Part shown: piece by piece, positions 1 to 10,829 of the stretch
Layout of the letters: each line of letters opens with the position of its first letter
How positions within the stretch are numbered: the first letter of the stretch is position 1
Source of the DNA: Adineta steineri
Taxonomy: Eukaryota; Rotifera; Eurotatoria; Adinetida; Adinetidae
Assembly (NCBI GenBank): GCA_905250115.1
Contig: CAJNOI010000082.1
Location: 357,403 to 421,402 of the forward strand
Reading direction: 5' to 3'
DNA length: 64,000 nt
Notes under the pieces: model-generated
What the model was told of the DNA's origin: nothing
The model's input: the letters and a program-made list of their open reading frames with translations, nothing else
Databases searched by the model: none
Program-made: the position numbers and the translations under genes

Positions 1-287
1 TATTGCATTTTCAATTAATTAATTTCTTTTAGACATTTATTTGGTCTATCATAGAAGCATATTATTAACTATACAACGCTTTTATATTTCTTAACAATTT
101 ACTCTTTAAAATGCATCTGTTGTATACGAATATTGTATTAAATAAGTTCGTAATTTTTTAGAATTTAAACATGTTTATTTTTTATTAATCTAGTTTTAGA
201 AAATTTTCTACGTGAGTGACGATATTTATCTTCATATTTTAGAATATAAAATCTGTATATTTTTTTACTCAATCTTGTCATACATCA
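1..287. other. AT-rich 5' flank
   Basis: AT-rich flank of the first gene. No coding signal or recognised repeat was found. Confidence 0.5.
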
Positions 288-952
288 ATGTCAATAGCGT
301 ATCGTTTCCTTTCTCGATTTGCTTCTGGTTACATCAGACGAACAATTTGCAATACATCTAATACATTCATTCGTCTTATTCCAAATGAAAGTCGTCGATA
401 CAAATCATCTGATCTTACCGGTGTAACATTTTCTCCTATTCCTGATGCAGAACTCAAAATTCAGCTCTATTATAAAACACAAGAAATTAAAAAACGTAAA
501 GAAAAATTAAAAGTAATAGCAGAATCCATATGGAATCAAAAATCAAATGTAAATTATGCTCGAATTACTTTCAATGAATGTAAGACAATGTTTGAAGAAC
601 AAACAGGTCGTGCACCTTCTTCGTGGGAAGCAAAACAAATTTATAGGTACATAAATTTTGAAGAACTACATGAAAAATTTGACTTTTTTTTTCTAGTGTA
701 ACATTGGAAAAATATGCACCATGGCGTCATTTTCAAGAAGAAAAAGAAAGACAACAACATGTAACAGCAATGATAGAAGAAATTTATAGTGATTTACAAA
801 GGAAAATGAAAGAAGAAAAAGATTTAACTTTATCAAAAAGTGATATGACTGTTTTACTTGAAAAGAAACTCGGAGAATTACCTGTATCGACAGATATTCA
901 AGATATGTGGATGCTTAGATTTCGTTTACCTCTTGTTAAATGGATTGAATAA
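288..952 (+). CDS. probable mitochondrial protein of unknown function, two exons
   Basis: Exons 288-646 and 697-952 are joined across a 50-bp GT..AG intron (647-696, ending TTTTTTCTAG) that falls inside a Ser codon; the spliced frame gives 204 aa. Without splicing the first exon runs to a stop at 701. The first ~40 residues are rich in Arg, Ser and Thr and poor in acidic residues (MSIAYRFLSRFASGYIRRT...), which looks like a mitochondrial import signal. The rest is charged and helical, with a Lys/Glu-rich segment around residues 130-170, and has no membrane span. I do not recognise the family. Mitochondrial location is inferred from the N-terminus only. The 3' end converges on the ART-LRR gene. 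Confidence 0.7.
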
Positions 953-1264
953 AAATAAATATATTTTGTTTCTGTTAAACATACAATTATTTATATTAAA
1001 GAAAAACTTGATTTCCTAATAGAATATTATTCGTTTTTCTTTTATGACGAGATTTCTTGACTTTCATTTATACGTAATTGCCAAACAAATTTTTTTCTCT
1101 CATTCGTATTTTATTTTTTTCGAAAAACGTTGTATATTTATTAGTTCAACAGTTTGTTGTTAATTATAGATGGATAACAAATCCAGGTCCTGCTGCTCGA
1201 AGTCGTTTTTTACTGATGGTTGAAAGACTACAATCACACACATATAGTTGAGAAAAATCTCGAT
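953..1264. other. convergent 3' intergenic
   Basis: Short space between two convergent genes. AATAAA-like poly(A) signals follow the first gene at once (AAAAATAAATATA, about 951-963). No other feature is visible. Confidence 0.5.
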
Positions 1265-2637
1265 TTATAACATTGCATGACAGAGAGCGTCTACACTTGC
1301 ATCTGTTAATAGCTTGTTGCCAGATAAAGTTAGCCTTATAAAATAATAGTTTTTCGATCCAATTGCTTCGCACAATACTCGAACCCCTCGATCAGTTATT
1401 TCATTATTATCAAGATAAAGATAGATTATCCAAGGATTTATTCTAATCATTTCAGCAAGATAATCACAACCGGCATCCGTCGTTCCAGTTGAGTTCAAAT
1501 GGAGAGTTCTAAGACCAATATTTTCATTTGCAAATGCTTTAGCGATAGATTTTACACCTTCATCCATAATTCGATTGTTATCAAGAATCAGGGATTTCAA
1601 ATATTTACTACCGCTAAATGATTGAGCCAAGGTCGAAGCACCGATAGATGTAATTTCATTATGATCTAGACTGAGTATCATACATTTTTTCTCATAAATA
1701 CCTAATTTGACAACAATTGTCATGTCTTGATCGTTTAAATGCATTGAATCCAAAGATAATTTACCACATACTTCTGATGACTGAATCATTTTTTCGAGTT
1801 TTGGATTTCGATATTGATCTAGTTGAACTGAAATGTTCATTTGTTGAATATGAAATGGTTTGGCTAATCGTGTACTAGGTGGTTCAATTTCGCGTAAATA
1901 AATAATCTGAATATCACCAGTTGGTTTGCATGATCCAGTGACTTTGAGAAGTATTCCGGGTAAAAGAAGAATTTCATCATCGTTTTTCAAATGTGAATGT
2001 TCTCGAATAAGTTTTCCATTTTTCGTTTCAATTGCAAATATTGTTTGTGCTTTTTCTCGGCCTAAATACATTGGAGATTGAAGAACAGGAAATAAAGATG
2101 TTGCAGAACTCAAAGACCACCATGTTAATTCATCTCCTTCTTGATAAAGTTCACTATAATCTGCAGCAATTCCACGCCAAACAGTATGATATTCAGTAGA
2201 TCTACAATTAATTAAATTCAATATCAACTTATGTTACGAATTAGTGACTTTTTAACTTACGGTAATTTGAAGATTGCCGTAGAGAATAATTTTAAATATT
2301 TCGACCATAATTGAAGTTGACTTCTATCAGTTGCACAAAGTGCTTCATTGAGAAGAACATAAAGACTATTTTCTCTTTCATTCCATTCCATTGTATACAA
2401 ATAAATTGATGCTGATTCATCTTGAGTAAGTCCATGTTTGGGTTCTTTTGAATTTAATTTTGCAACAGTTATGTATGATTTAAGTTCTGTACCAAGAATA
2501 TTTTCAAGTGATTGACAAGCTTCTTCAAGAGATACAAGTGGTTCTTGTTCATAACCACAAATTGGTTCAAGAATGTCTTTCGATTCTTGATGAATATTGG
2601 TTAAAAGACGAGGATTAACTTCAAATGAAAATGACAT
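1265..2637 (-). CDS. mono-ADP-ribosyltransferase with C-terminal leucine-rich repeats
   Basis: Exon 1 is 2637-2261 and exon 2 is 2201-1265, with a 59-bp intron (2260-2202) splitting a Pro codon; the product is 437 aa. Residues ~1-125 form an N-terminal region, followed by an Arg-type ART fold with the arginine in VWRGI, the serine motif in WWSLSSATS and a C-terminal acidic motif in KNDDEILLLPG. There the first Glu of the usual E-x-E is Asp and the catalytic Glu is kept. From residue ~290 there are at least four NLR-type leucine-rich repeats (LILDNNRI, LYLDNNEI, LTLSGNKL). Such proteins transfer ADP-ribose from NAD to arginine; the LRRs probably choose the partner. I chose the second Met because TATTAG directly precedes AATG and could be a splice or trans-splice acceptor; an in-frame Met 18 bp upstream (2655) would give 443 aa. 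Divergent from the zinc-ribbon gene. Confidence 0.85.
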
Positions 2638-3107
2638 TCTAATACATATGCACACTTTTTCTTTCCAACATAATTCTATTTTGACTGCTTGTTTTATTTG
2701 ATGCTATCAGAAGAACAGAAAAAAAGGTATGCAAATAAAAAGGTAAAAAAACATTAAGAGTTGCACGTGGTTTTGATCGATAGAGGTTTAACATACAGAA
2801 AGGAGGGGGAAAATGCATTCTAGCGGATTTAGTTGAAAATTTATATAATATCTTATTACAAAAATATATCCATTATATTTCACATATTATTTTTGTAGAC
2901 AAAATTTTTGAAAGTTTTTTTTTCGATAAAAAAACAATCTGTGTCGACTTCTAATGAGTTAAGAAGAAGAAGAGGCATGATAGATAAAAAAGAAAAAAAA
3001 GGTAATATTTTCTTTCTCCTCCTCTTCCTCTTCCTCTTCCTCTCATATTGATTTACCATATATAACGTCATTCAACGTTCGTAATTTCCTTTTAAAATAC
3101 GAAAATT
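2638..3107. promoter_or_regulatory. shared divergent promoter region
   Basis: A 470-bp gap separates the starts of the ART-LRR gene (minus) and the zinc-ribbon gene (plus). It holds a pyrimidine-rich tract on the + strand (about 3011-3042, CTT/CCT repeats) and AT-rich DNA. A second, shortened copy of the interval lies at about 7264-7639. Promoter function is inferred from position. Confidence 0.5.
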
Positions 3108-3743
3108 ATGACACAGCAAGAAGTACAATGTATAAAATGTGGCGTGTTCAATGTCCCATCTAATAATCACTCATGCTATTTTTGTTGGTATGATTTTGAA
3201 GCAACCGATGATGAACAATTAGAAATACAACATTCTGAATTATTTCGTGAAAAATCTATTAACCTATGGTATAAAAAATTAGGTGCTGGTAATATTACAC
3301 TTTCTATTTGGTCACCAATGACATTAATGCATATTTTTCATGATTGTTTTCGATGTCAATCAACAACATCAGAAATGACATTAAAACTTGCAGCTGGAAT
3401 ATTTCCTGAAAGCGTGGCTTGGCTTAAACGTCTTATGAAAGGTACTATTCCATCTGTATTAATTACAGATGATGGATATCGAGTCTATAAATTCGGTGCT
3501 GGAATTGATCGAACACCTATTTGGTATTATTGCAAAGATCGTTGGTTTTGGTCACCCGATTGGCCTGTTATACAATGGATTCAATGTCCTCTTCTTACCG
3601 TGACATTTGAACCATGGATAGGTCAAGTACCACGTGAAGATAATATATTTATTATACTTTTTTTACATAAATATAAACCAAATCCATCATATCCTGATCT
3701 AAAACTTGATCTGAATTTCCATCGAAATGAATATTGCTTTTAA
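3108..3743 (+). CDS. zinc-ribbon protein of unknown function
   Basis: A single 211-codon frame. Cys8, Cys11, Cys23 and Cys26 (C-x2-C-x11-C-x2-C) look like an N-terminal zinc ribbon. The rest is rich in Trp and Tyr (a dense aromatic patch at about residues 135-165), with no signal peptide or membrane span, so an intracellular protein is likely. I do not recognise the family. The stop is only 33 bp before the next gene's ATG. Its first 13 codons are repeated at 7640 in a truncated duplication. Sharing a promoter region with one ART gene and lying head-to-tail with another suggests co-expression, but no functional link is shown. Confidence 0.65.
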   Translation: MTQQEVQCIKCGVFNVPSNNHSCYFCWYDFEATDDEQLEIQHSELFREKSINLWYKKLGAGNITLSIWSPMTLMHIFHDCFRCQSTTSEMTLKLAAGIFPESVAWLKRLMKGTIPSVLITDDGYRVYKFGAGIDRTPIWYYCKDRWFWSPDWPVIQWIQCPLLTVTFEPWIGQVPREDNIFIILFLHKYKPNPSYPDLKLDLNFHRNEYCF

Positions 3744-3776
3744 TTTTTGTTTTTTTTTCTAGAAATAAATTTTAGT
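3744..3776 (+). promoter_or_regulatory. candidate trans-splice acceptor between head-to-tail genes
   Basis: The 33 bp between the zinc-ribbon stop and the ART-TPR start hold a strong polypyrimidine tract ending TTTTTTTTTCTAG (AG at 3761-3762), an AATAAA (3764-3769), and a second AG at 3774-3775 (TTTTAG) just before TATGG. There is no room for a promoter. Bdelloids use spliced-leader trans-splicing, so this may be an operon junction. The assignment is inference. Confidence 0.45.
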
Positions 3777-6274
3777 ATGGCTGATAAATTACTGTCAATT
3801 GAAAACGAAAATTTAGAAGATCTAACTGTCGTATGGCTTGATAAAAATGCACAAGATCTTAATACAAAAACACGTCTACGTTGTATAATTAATTTTCTTA
3901 AGATTTTCAATAATATTAGTTCCTGTCTTGATTATATTCGTGCAAGACCTAATGAAAATATATTTCTTATTGTATCCGGTCAATTAAGTTCTTTATTGTT
4001 TCCATTTATTGAAAATTTATCTCAAATTTTACATGTATATATTTTTTGTCAAAATTCAGAAAAATATTTATTATTAAAATCAAGTGGAGTATTTACTAAT
4101 CAAGAATTATTATATGATCAACTTTCTAAAGATGCTAATCAGTTTTATGCAACTCATTCAATAACAATTTCATATCCAACAGAAAAAAGTTTACGTGATT
4201 TAGCCAAAGAAACAGGCACGTTTTTTTGGTTTCAGTTATTTATTACAGCACTTCTTGATATGCCATCATCTGATAAAGGCAAAGAAGATCTTCTTGAACT
4301 AGCTCGAACATTCTATGCTGATAACGATCTTGAACTACGACGAATCAAACATTTTGAACAAACATATAAAGAATCACAAGCGTTAATATGGTATACAAAT
4401 GATTCATTTTTGTATCGATTATTGAATAAAGCAATTCGAACAGAAAATATTGATCTTCTTTTTGCATGTCGATTTTTCATCACTGATTTATATCGTGAAC
4501 TTCATTCATTACATAGACCATACATAGAACTAATTCGTTCCTGTGAGATAGATGAACATACAGTGTATGATGGTCAATTGATGATTTCAGACGATTTTAC
4601 CAAATTAAAAGCAAATATTGGAAAATTAATATCAATTAATTCATTTCTATCAACTAGTATCGATCCTCAAGTTGCTTTAGTCTATGCAGGAAATAAAGGA
4701 ACATATCCTATAATGGAATCTGTACTTTTTCAAATCACGATTAACGTTAACGAGTCATCAGATTTAACTCAATACCCGTTTGCTGATATCTCAGCATATA
4801 GTTCGTTCAAGGACGAACAGGAAGTTCTCTTTTCACTGACAGCAATATTTCGTGTCGAAGATATCAGTAAACGATCGTAAGTTACTTTACTCCGCTGATT
4901 ATAATTTTTCTTGATTCGAATTCTAGAGATAATGTATGGCTGGTAAAAATGGTATTTCTTGAGAATACACCGGAGATAGAAGAAATGCGTAAGTTAAGTA
5001 GTCATTTGAAATCTCATCAAGGTCAAACGAACATGGTTGATCTGGCTGATCTTCTTTACTTAATGGGTAATCACAGTCGTGCAATATCTTTTTGTCAAAA
5101 ATTCCTCAGTGAAAATCATGACAACTGGTCCCTTGCTATTAGTTGTTACTGCATAATGGGTCAAGCATATGCAAGTCAGCCTGAACTAGCATTGCAAACG
5201 TTCGAAAAAGCATTGGAACTTCAGCTACAATACAATTCAACTGATTACTATAGCTGTGCGACAATGTATAATAATATGGGCTTCGCTCATAATCGACTTC
5301 AATCCGACAAACAAGTAACAATCAGTTATTATGAAAGAGCTTTGGAAATATGTACATCTATTTCTGATAAAGAGGAAGCTGATTGGTGTTTGATGGCTAC
5401 TATTTTAAATAATCTGGTGACTTCACATTCAGATGAAGATATTGATTTAGCTTTGAAAAGAGAACACCTTGTTCTTGATATTCGATTGAAGTATTTACCA
5501 TTATCACATCCATTGGTGGCAACGACACATTCAACACTTGCTCAAATCTATTCTACAAAAGGTGAATATAAAGAAGCATCGATTCATTATGATGAAGCAC
5601 TCTATATCATGCTCAAGTACTTGCCTAATAACCATCCTTCCATTAGCTCTATACATCATAGTGTAGGTCTGCATTATTTGTTTAAAGGTGATTATGAGAT
5701 GAATACGGGACATGAAGCGGCGTCAAAAATAAGTTATGAAAAATCACTTAAATTAAGTTGTGATGCACTCGATTATCTGTCATCTGGTGACTCATCTACA
5801 TCAATCGATTATGATCTATTCTGCTATTGCACTAATACTTGTGGTGTTGTCTACATGCGACTTGCTCGTTTGGATGATGCAATCAAATGTTTCGATAAAT
5901 TAATCACCACCATCAATGAACACTTATCAGCTAATCATCAACTACATATTGCATTTCTCAGAAATAGAGGTAAAATTTTTACTTTACATGGCGAGAAAAA
6001 CAAAAGTATGGAATTCTACGAACGTGCAATCAGATTTTGCGATCAGACAGGTTTAGAAAATTCTTTTGAAAAAGCGCAAGTTTACTTGAATATTGCAGAA
6101 TGGTACGAACTTTTTGAACAAAAAGATTTAGCAGTTCAGTACTATGAATATTCGATGCAACTTGGAACTGAATATATGGGTACAGGTCACCCACTTATAT
6201 TATGGTGTGAGAAAGGCTTAGAACGGTTGAAATCGATCGTAACAATACCAGCCGAAGAAGCTTCCTGGCTTTGA
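3777..6274 (+). CDS. ADP-ribosyltransferase-TPR protein with altered first catalytic motif
   Basis: Exons 3777-4876 and 4927-6274 join across a 50-bp intron inside a Ser codon, giving 815 aa. The first ~380 residues are a bdelloid-style ART: VYDGQ at residues 263-267, the INSFLSTS serine motif around residue 285, and E-Q-E at 347-349 in DEQEVLF. The arginine expected in VYRG is Asp265 (codon GAT, 4569-4571), so NAD binding may be weakened. Residues ~390-800 are a TPR/kinesin-light-chain-like array (YYERALEI, HYDEALYIM, FYERAIRF), a protein-binding scaffold. The start at MADKLL follows a TTTTAG acceptor-like motif; an earlier in-frame ATG (3747) would encode a polypyrimidine-derived stretch and is unlikely. 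Either a substrate-altered enzyme or a pseudoenzyme. Confidence 0.85.
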
Positions 6275-6786
6275 TAAACTGATTTTTTTTATTGTTTTAG
6301 ACAAAGAACTAGCTTGTTTTTCTGCTTTTTCCATTCATGTGAATAACCGAGATAGGCGTGATAGTTTATATTGTTTTTATAAGTTAAGGTATATGAGATC
6401 TTTACGATTATTATTCATAGGTCATATTGTATTAATAATTAATGATCGATCGGTTATATGTTCATTTACTCTCCTCCTATTTATTAACACAATAAAACTA
6501 TCTTTTCGAGGGTTTGAATGTTGATCTTTATCTTCACTCACACTCATATCACCATCAAGATGGTTGATAGCAGTAGTATTGGATATCGAATCTAATGTTC
6601 CCTGCATCTGTAACATATGAACATCGTGTGCATATGAGATCAATTATATAGCTTAGTTTTTTTCCATTCAATTGGTCGTCGGTTATTTCAAATATAGAAG
6701 ACACGACTTTTTGTAGTTCTTACAATATTACTCCAGGAAATAGTTTATATTGTATATATCGATATAGAAATATTATCGTTGTTAAT
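6275..6786. other. intergenic, nothing recognised
   Basis: About 500 bp downstream of the ART-TPR gene. Small frames here look random. Confidence 0.4.
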
Positions 6787-6856
6787 GGGTGTCGGTGTGC
6801 GTGAGGGTGTGGATACAACAACAGTATATAATACCCACATCCACCTACACGCTCAA
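6787..6856. repeat. TGTGGG-type hairpin 1
   Basis: G-rich arm (GGGTGTCGGTGTGCG...GGGTGTGGAT) and C-rich arm (ATACCCACATCCACC...) flank a ~16-bp spacer. It abuts one end of the truncated duplication that follows. Confidence 0.75.
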
Positions 6857-7670
6857 CTTATGTTAACAAATTAACGAATTACTTACGGTAACTTGAAGAT
6901 TGCTGTAAAGAATAATTTTAAATATTTCGACCATAATTGAAGTTGACTTCTATCAGTTGCACAAAGTGCTTCATTGAGAAGAACATAAAGACTATTTTCT
7001 CTTTCATTCCATTCCATTGTATACAAATAAATTGATGCTGATTCGTCCTGAGTAAGCCCATGTTTGGGTTCTTTTGAATTTAATTTTGCAACAGTTATGT
7101 ATGATTTAAGTTCTGTACCAAGAATATTTTCAAGTGATTGACAAGCTTCTTCAAGAGATACAAGTGGTTCTTGTTCATAACCACAAATTGGTTCAAGAAT
7201 ATCTTTCGATTCTTGATGAATATTGGTTAAAAGACGAGGATTAACTTCAAATGAAAACGACATTCTAATCCATATGCACACTTTTTCTTTCCAACATAAT
7301 TCTATTTTGGCTGCTTTTTTTATTTGATGCTATCAGAAGAACAAAAAAAAGGTAAAAAAACATTAAAAGCTGCACATGGTTTTGATTAATAGAGATTTAA
7401 CATACAGAAAGGAGGGAGAAAAATATGTTTTACTAGTTGTAAGTTGATATAATAATGTTTCACATATTATTTTTGCAGACAATATTTTGGAAAATTTTTT
7501 TTCAATAAAAGAAAAAAATCTCTGTAGATTTTTAATGAGTTAAGAGGAAGAAGAGGCATGACAAATAAAAATAAAATAAAGGTAATATTTTCTTTCTCTT
7601 CCTCTCATATTCATAATTTCCTTTTAAAATACGAAAAGTATGACACAGCAAGAAGTACAATATACAAAAT
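6857..7670. repeat. truncated duplicate of about 2227-3140
   Basis: This segment repeats, in the same orientation, the end of the ART-LRR intron, its exon 1, the divergent promoter (shortened) and the first codons of the zinc-ribbon gene. The exon 1 copy differs by only two residues over 132 codons, so it is recent. It carries no ART catalytic core, LRRs or zinc-ribbon body. Hairpin repeats stand at both ends. Confidence 0.85.
6887..7263 (-). pseudogene. orphan copy of ART-LRR exon 1
   Basis: Near-identical to ART-LRR exon 1 with the donor site kept (CC|GTAAGT), but there is no acceptor or catalytic exon beyond it; the sequence runs into a hairpin repeat. The visible changes are Cys to Trp upstream of the MSFSF start and Ser to Phe near the exon end. 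It could be transcribed from the copied promoter but cannot give an ART. Confidence 0.8.
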
Positions 7671-7681
7671 GTGGGGTGTGA
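7640..7681 (+). pseudogene. truncated copy of zinc-ribbon gene start
   Basis: ATG and 12 further codons match the zinc-ribbon N-terminus (MTQQEVQ, with Cys8 changed to Tyr). The frame then runs into the hairpin and stops at TGA 7679-7681. Only two base changes fall within about 40 bp of matching sequence. Confidence 0.75.
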
Positions 7682-7715
7682 GTATTGATATTCTCATCAT
7701 CTGACACCCACACCC
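7671..7715. repeat. TGTGGG-type hairpin 2
   Basis: GTGGGGTGTGAGTATTGATA, then a short spacer and GACACCCACACCC. It lies at the second breakpoint of the duplication, where similarity to the zinc-ribbon gene ends. Confidence 0.7.
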
Positions 7716-7889
7716 GTCTACTTTAGATTTTGAATATTTATTTAAGTGTTTTATTAGAATAGAAAGATAAAAATATGTAAAGTGTTATAGAGTTTAAGAC
7801 ATTTCTAAAGAGTTAGAGGCAAAACTAGCATGTTTATATATTGTTGTTCTTTTCTTCTTGTTTCATTTTGTCAGAGAATGAAGTTATTT

Positions 7890-8288
7890 TTATTTTATTT
7901 TTTCATTCTGATCATCGGTTGTTGTTTTATGCAAAACATTGAGATTACTAATCCATTCACCGTATTCTTGTAGACATGTTCGGGTGTCTTCATGATTAAT
8001 CGATGTCTTTTTGTTAAATTTCGGTATGAGAAGTAATTGTTCAGATGTTAATCCTATATCTGGATCTGTTAAAGTTGCCGTAATAACACCGATCATTATG
8101 TCACACAAGATTTCAAGTGCAGAAGTTGGATCATCAACATCGCGTTTATTCAGATAATCATTCTTCTGTTGACTTAAATATTCTAATTCTTCCGAAGTAA
8201 AATCAACATTATTGATGTTTGATGGTCGAGAAAGAACATCAACAGAGAATAATAACATAGAACAAAATACTACTAAGAACAAATTCAT
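7890..8288 (-). CDS. small secreted protein or prohormone-like peptide
   Basis: 132 aa with a clear signal peptide (MNLFLVVFCSMLLFSVDVLS). The mature part is acidic, has only two Cys and a possible dibasic cleavage site (NKRDVDD) near residue 50. Family not recognised; peptide-precursor status is a guess from the KR site and size. A TATA-like element lies about 45 bp upstream. Confidence 0.6.
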   Translation of the reverse strand: MNLFLVVFCSMLLFSVDVLSRPSNINNVDFTSEELEYLSQQKNDYLNKRDVDDPTSALEILCDIMIGVITATLTDPDIGLTSEQLLLIPKFNKKTSINHEDTRTCLQEYGEWISNLNVLHKTTTDDQNEKIK

Positions 8289-8331
8289 ATTTTTTTTTCT
8301 ATTAGAAAAATGATTATTCAGTTTTAATGTT

Positions 8332-8348
8332 ACTCTTTATATAAATAA
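8332..8348 (-). promoter_or_regulatory. TATA-like box of the secreted-peptide gene
   Basis: On the minus strand CTTATTTATATAAAGAG lies 45-60 bp upstream of the ATG at 8288. AT-rich surroundings make this only suggestive. Confidence 0.4.
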
Positions 8349-9394
8349 GATATATATGATTCATGTATTGACACAAGCTTTCTTCTTTTTATTCAATTAT
8401 AGTCTTTTAATGATCTAGCTTACGGGTGTGTTAAATTGTAAAGAAATAAAAATAATATCAAAATACAAGACTATTATTCACATTTCTATAGAAGTATCAA
8501 TAGCTTCTCTTTCGACAATTCAACGCCTTTACTAATCAAAAGAGAAATATCGTGGAATACGAATAAAGCTAAACAAATTCACTATAGATTTATGAATTAG
8601 TCGACAGAAAAAAAATGAACTTAGTAAAACGTATATACGCATATCTTCATCGTTTATAGTCAGTTGAATGCGTCTTTTTACGGAAACACGACAATTTATT
8701 AAATTGCATGTAGACATAAATGTTCTTATTTAAAAATGAAATGCTTTTAAATCATAATTAGATTAAAATGTACTCGTCCATTTTGTTGTATTTATAAACC
8801 CATCAACAGAATCAAAGTCTATCTGAAAATAGAACAAAACTTAGTTTCATAACTTAACAGAAGCGGATGTTTCTTTAGATATGAATCAAAGATTAATCAT
8901 GTTCAACCTACGCCTTTTGATTGTTAATATTTTATCAAAACAAAATTAAGAAACTTTATCTTATTAAGCGGAAGAACCATAAAGTCAAACTGAATTTTCT
9001 AGAATTTTGAACGTATGAATATCAGTATGCTGAAACTTATGATTTGTAGGACAAAATTAAGTTTCAAATTATATTTATATTTTATTTGTCTAAACATAAT
9101 AATGAAATTTAGGTCCATTTGAAACGAGTTTTAATATTTAAATAATAATACAACGTAAATTGATGTGTTTTTTTTTGACAAGTATTCATGTTAGCTTTAA
9201 TTGTGTAATGAAATAAAATATATTATAATGAAACCGGATCTCATGACAATTATCTTGTTTTTATATAATACGATAATCATGATATAAACAATATAATTCG
9301 AGCGAAAAGAAAATTATCATCATATATAAACCTTAGTATGTTTTACATTTATTTTCATCTACAATAAACAAGAAATTCCTGTACATCTATAATA
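8349..9394. other. intergenic, AT-rich
   Basis: About 1 kb between a divergent pair (secreted peptide and 7TM receptor). Nothing else recognised. Confidence 0.4.
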
Positions 9395-10399
9395 ATGTCA
9401 ACATCAAATACTAGTTTAACTATTATATCAACGGGTTTACCACTTGATGGTATAGCAATACCTTTGATTGGTCGATTTTGGCTTTTTCTTATTTCAAATG
9501 TTTTATCACTTGCCTGTGGCTTTTTTCTTTTTTTTCATCTGGTCTTTGATGCAACTCTTCGTCATGGTCTACATAATCATGTCATCATTGCCGTTCTTGG
9601 TCTTTGTCTTTTTCATGAATTAACAGTTATTCCTTGGGAAATACATTTCCTTCGAGTTGGTGTTGTACCTATAAAATCACCAACAATTTGCATGATTTTC
9701 AAATTTATTGATACCGTGGTTTATACTTCAATGGCAAAACTTGTAGGATGGGCATCAGTTGAACGACATATTCTTATTTTTCACAATAAATGGATTGCAA
9801 CAAAGATGCAACGTATTCTCATACATTATATACCATTAATATTGATTATTATGTATGGTATAATACTTTATGGTGTAACTACTCCAATGAATGACTGCGG
9901 TAGATCATTCAATTACAATTCAAAGTTATGTGCCTATTATAGTTGTGTGTACGATTCTGCAGGATACTCTTTGTATGAGTTTATGTCTGGTGGAGTACTG
10001 TCTTCTATATGCATAGGATTTGGCAGTGCTTTTTTAGTCATTCGTATTGTTATTCAAAAACGTCGCTTACAACAACAGGTACACTGGCGAAGATATCGTA
10101 AAATGACAATTCAACTATTGTCTGTCACATCAATTTTCTTTATCATATATTTACCTCCTGTACTTTTGGCTATTAGTCAAAAACTTGGTGTCCCATCTTC
10201 GGTAGGTTCTAGTTATACTACATACGCAAGTTTCTTCAGCAATTATGTTATCTTACTTTTTCCATTTACATGTCTCGGTACATTACCTCAATTGCGCACT
10301 CGAGTGAAGACAATATTTCGATTTTTTCATCGACAACAACAACATAGAGTTGTCCCTCTAACAGTAACTGTAAAACCAATACGACAATCACGCGTATAA
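9395..10399 (+). CDS. rhodopsin-like 7TM receptor, single exon
   Basis: 334 aa with seven hydrophobic segments, beginning at residues ~25-50, ~60-80 and ~98-120 and ending near residue 300. An N-glycosylation site (NTS) lies before TM1. The DRY position reads VERHILIFH. TM6-like SIFFIIYLPPVLL follows a basic third loop (QKRRLQQQVHWRRYRKM), and the tail is Arg-rich. The layout fits the expanded orphan class A-like receptors of rotifers and resembles the receptor at 59270-60376. Ligand unknown. It probably signals through G proteins at the plasma membrane. Confidence 0.8.
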   Translation: MSTSNTSLTIISTGLPLDGIAIPLIGRFWLFLISNVLSLACGFFLFFHLVFDATLRHGLHNHVIIAVLGLCLFHELTVIPWEIHFLRVGVVPIKSPTICMIFKFIDTVVYTSMAKLVGWASVERHILIFHNKWIATKMQRILIHYIPLILIIMYGIILYGVTTPMNDCGRSFNYNSKLCAYYSCVYDSAGYSLYEFMSGGVLSSICIGFGSAFLVIRIVIQKRRLQQQVHWRRYRKMTIQLLSVTSIFFIIYLPPVLLAISQKLGVPSSVGSSYTTYASFFSNYVILLFPFTCLGTLPQLRTRVKTIFRFFHRQQQHRVVPLTVTVKPIRQSRV

Positions 10400-10580
10400 A
10401 CGAACAGAAAAAAAGACTCCTATTTAAAATTTTGTTGTATTGTTTGTATAATTGTAAAAAATAAATTCATTTTTTAATGAACAAAAGATTTTCTTTGTTA
10501 TTTTTATCAGATGAATAATATCAACATCTAGTATAATTAGAATTATCTTTAAGGACAAAAATACGTCATTATGATAACTA
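10400..10580. other. 3' flank up to transposon
   Basis: AATAAA-like signals near 10460 suggest the receptor's poly(A) site. The outer transposon begins at 10581. Confidence 0.4.
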
Positions 10581-10829
10581 AACCCCCCTCCATAATAAAA
10601 GACCCCCTGGTCTTCTATTGCATTTTGCGGATCAAACTTTTAAAGAGGTCTTCTATTATGGGGTGGTCTTCTAATACGAATTTGTGACCGTAAACATCCA
10701 AAAATCAATATCAGATTTTGTGAAGTTTGAGGCAATATCGTTCATCATGATTATATTATTTAATAAATATGAAGTAAAAATCAGAGTGAGAGTTAAAATG
10801 TAATTTTGAAAAGTTAAAATGATTACAAC

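Noticed and set aside
1164-1373. Minus-strand frame overlapping the ART-LRR 3' end
   Set aside because: It overlaps the LRR coding frame out of phase and shows no protein-like pattern.
2880-3071. Lys/Arg-rich minus-strand frame
   Set aside because: Produced by the CTT/CCT pyrimidine tract in the divergent promoter.
3108-4876. Zinc-ribbon and ART-TPR as one cis-spliced gene
   Set aside because: No suitable donor lies at the end of the zinc-ribbon frame, and its last residues look coding up to the stop.
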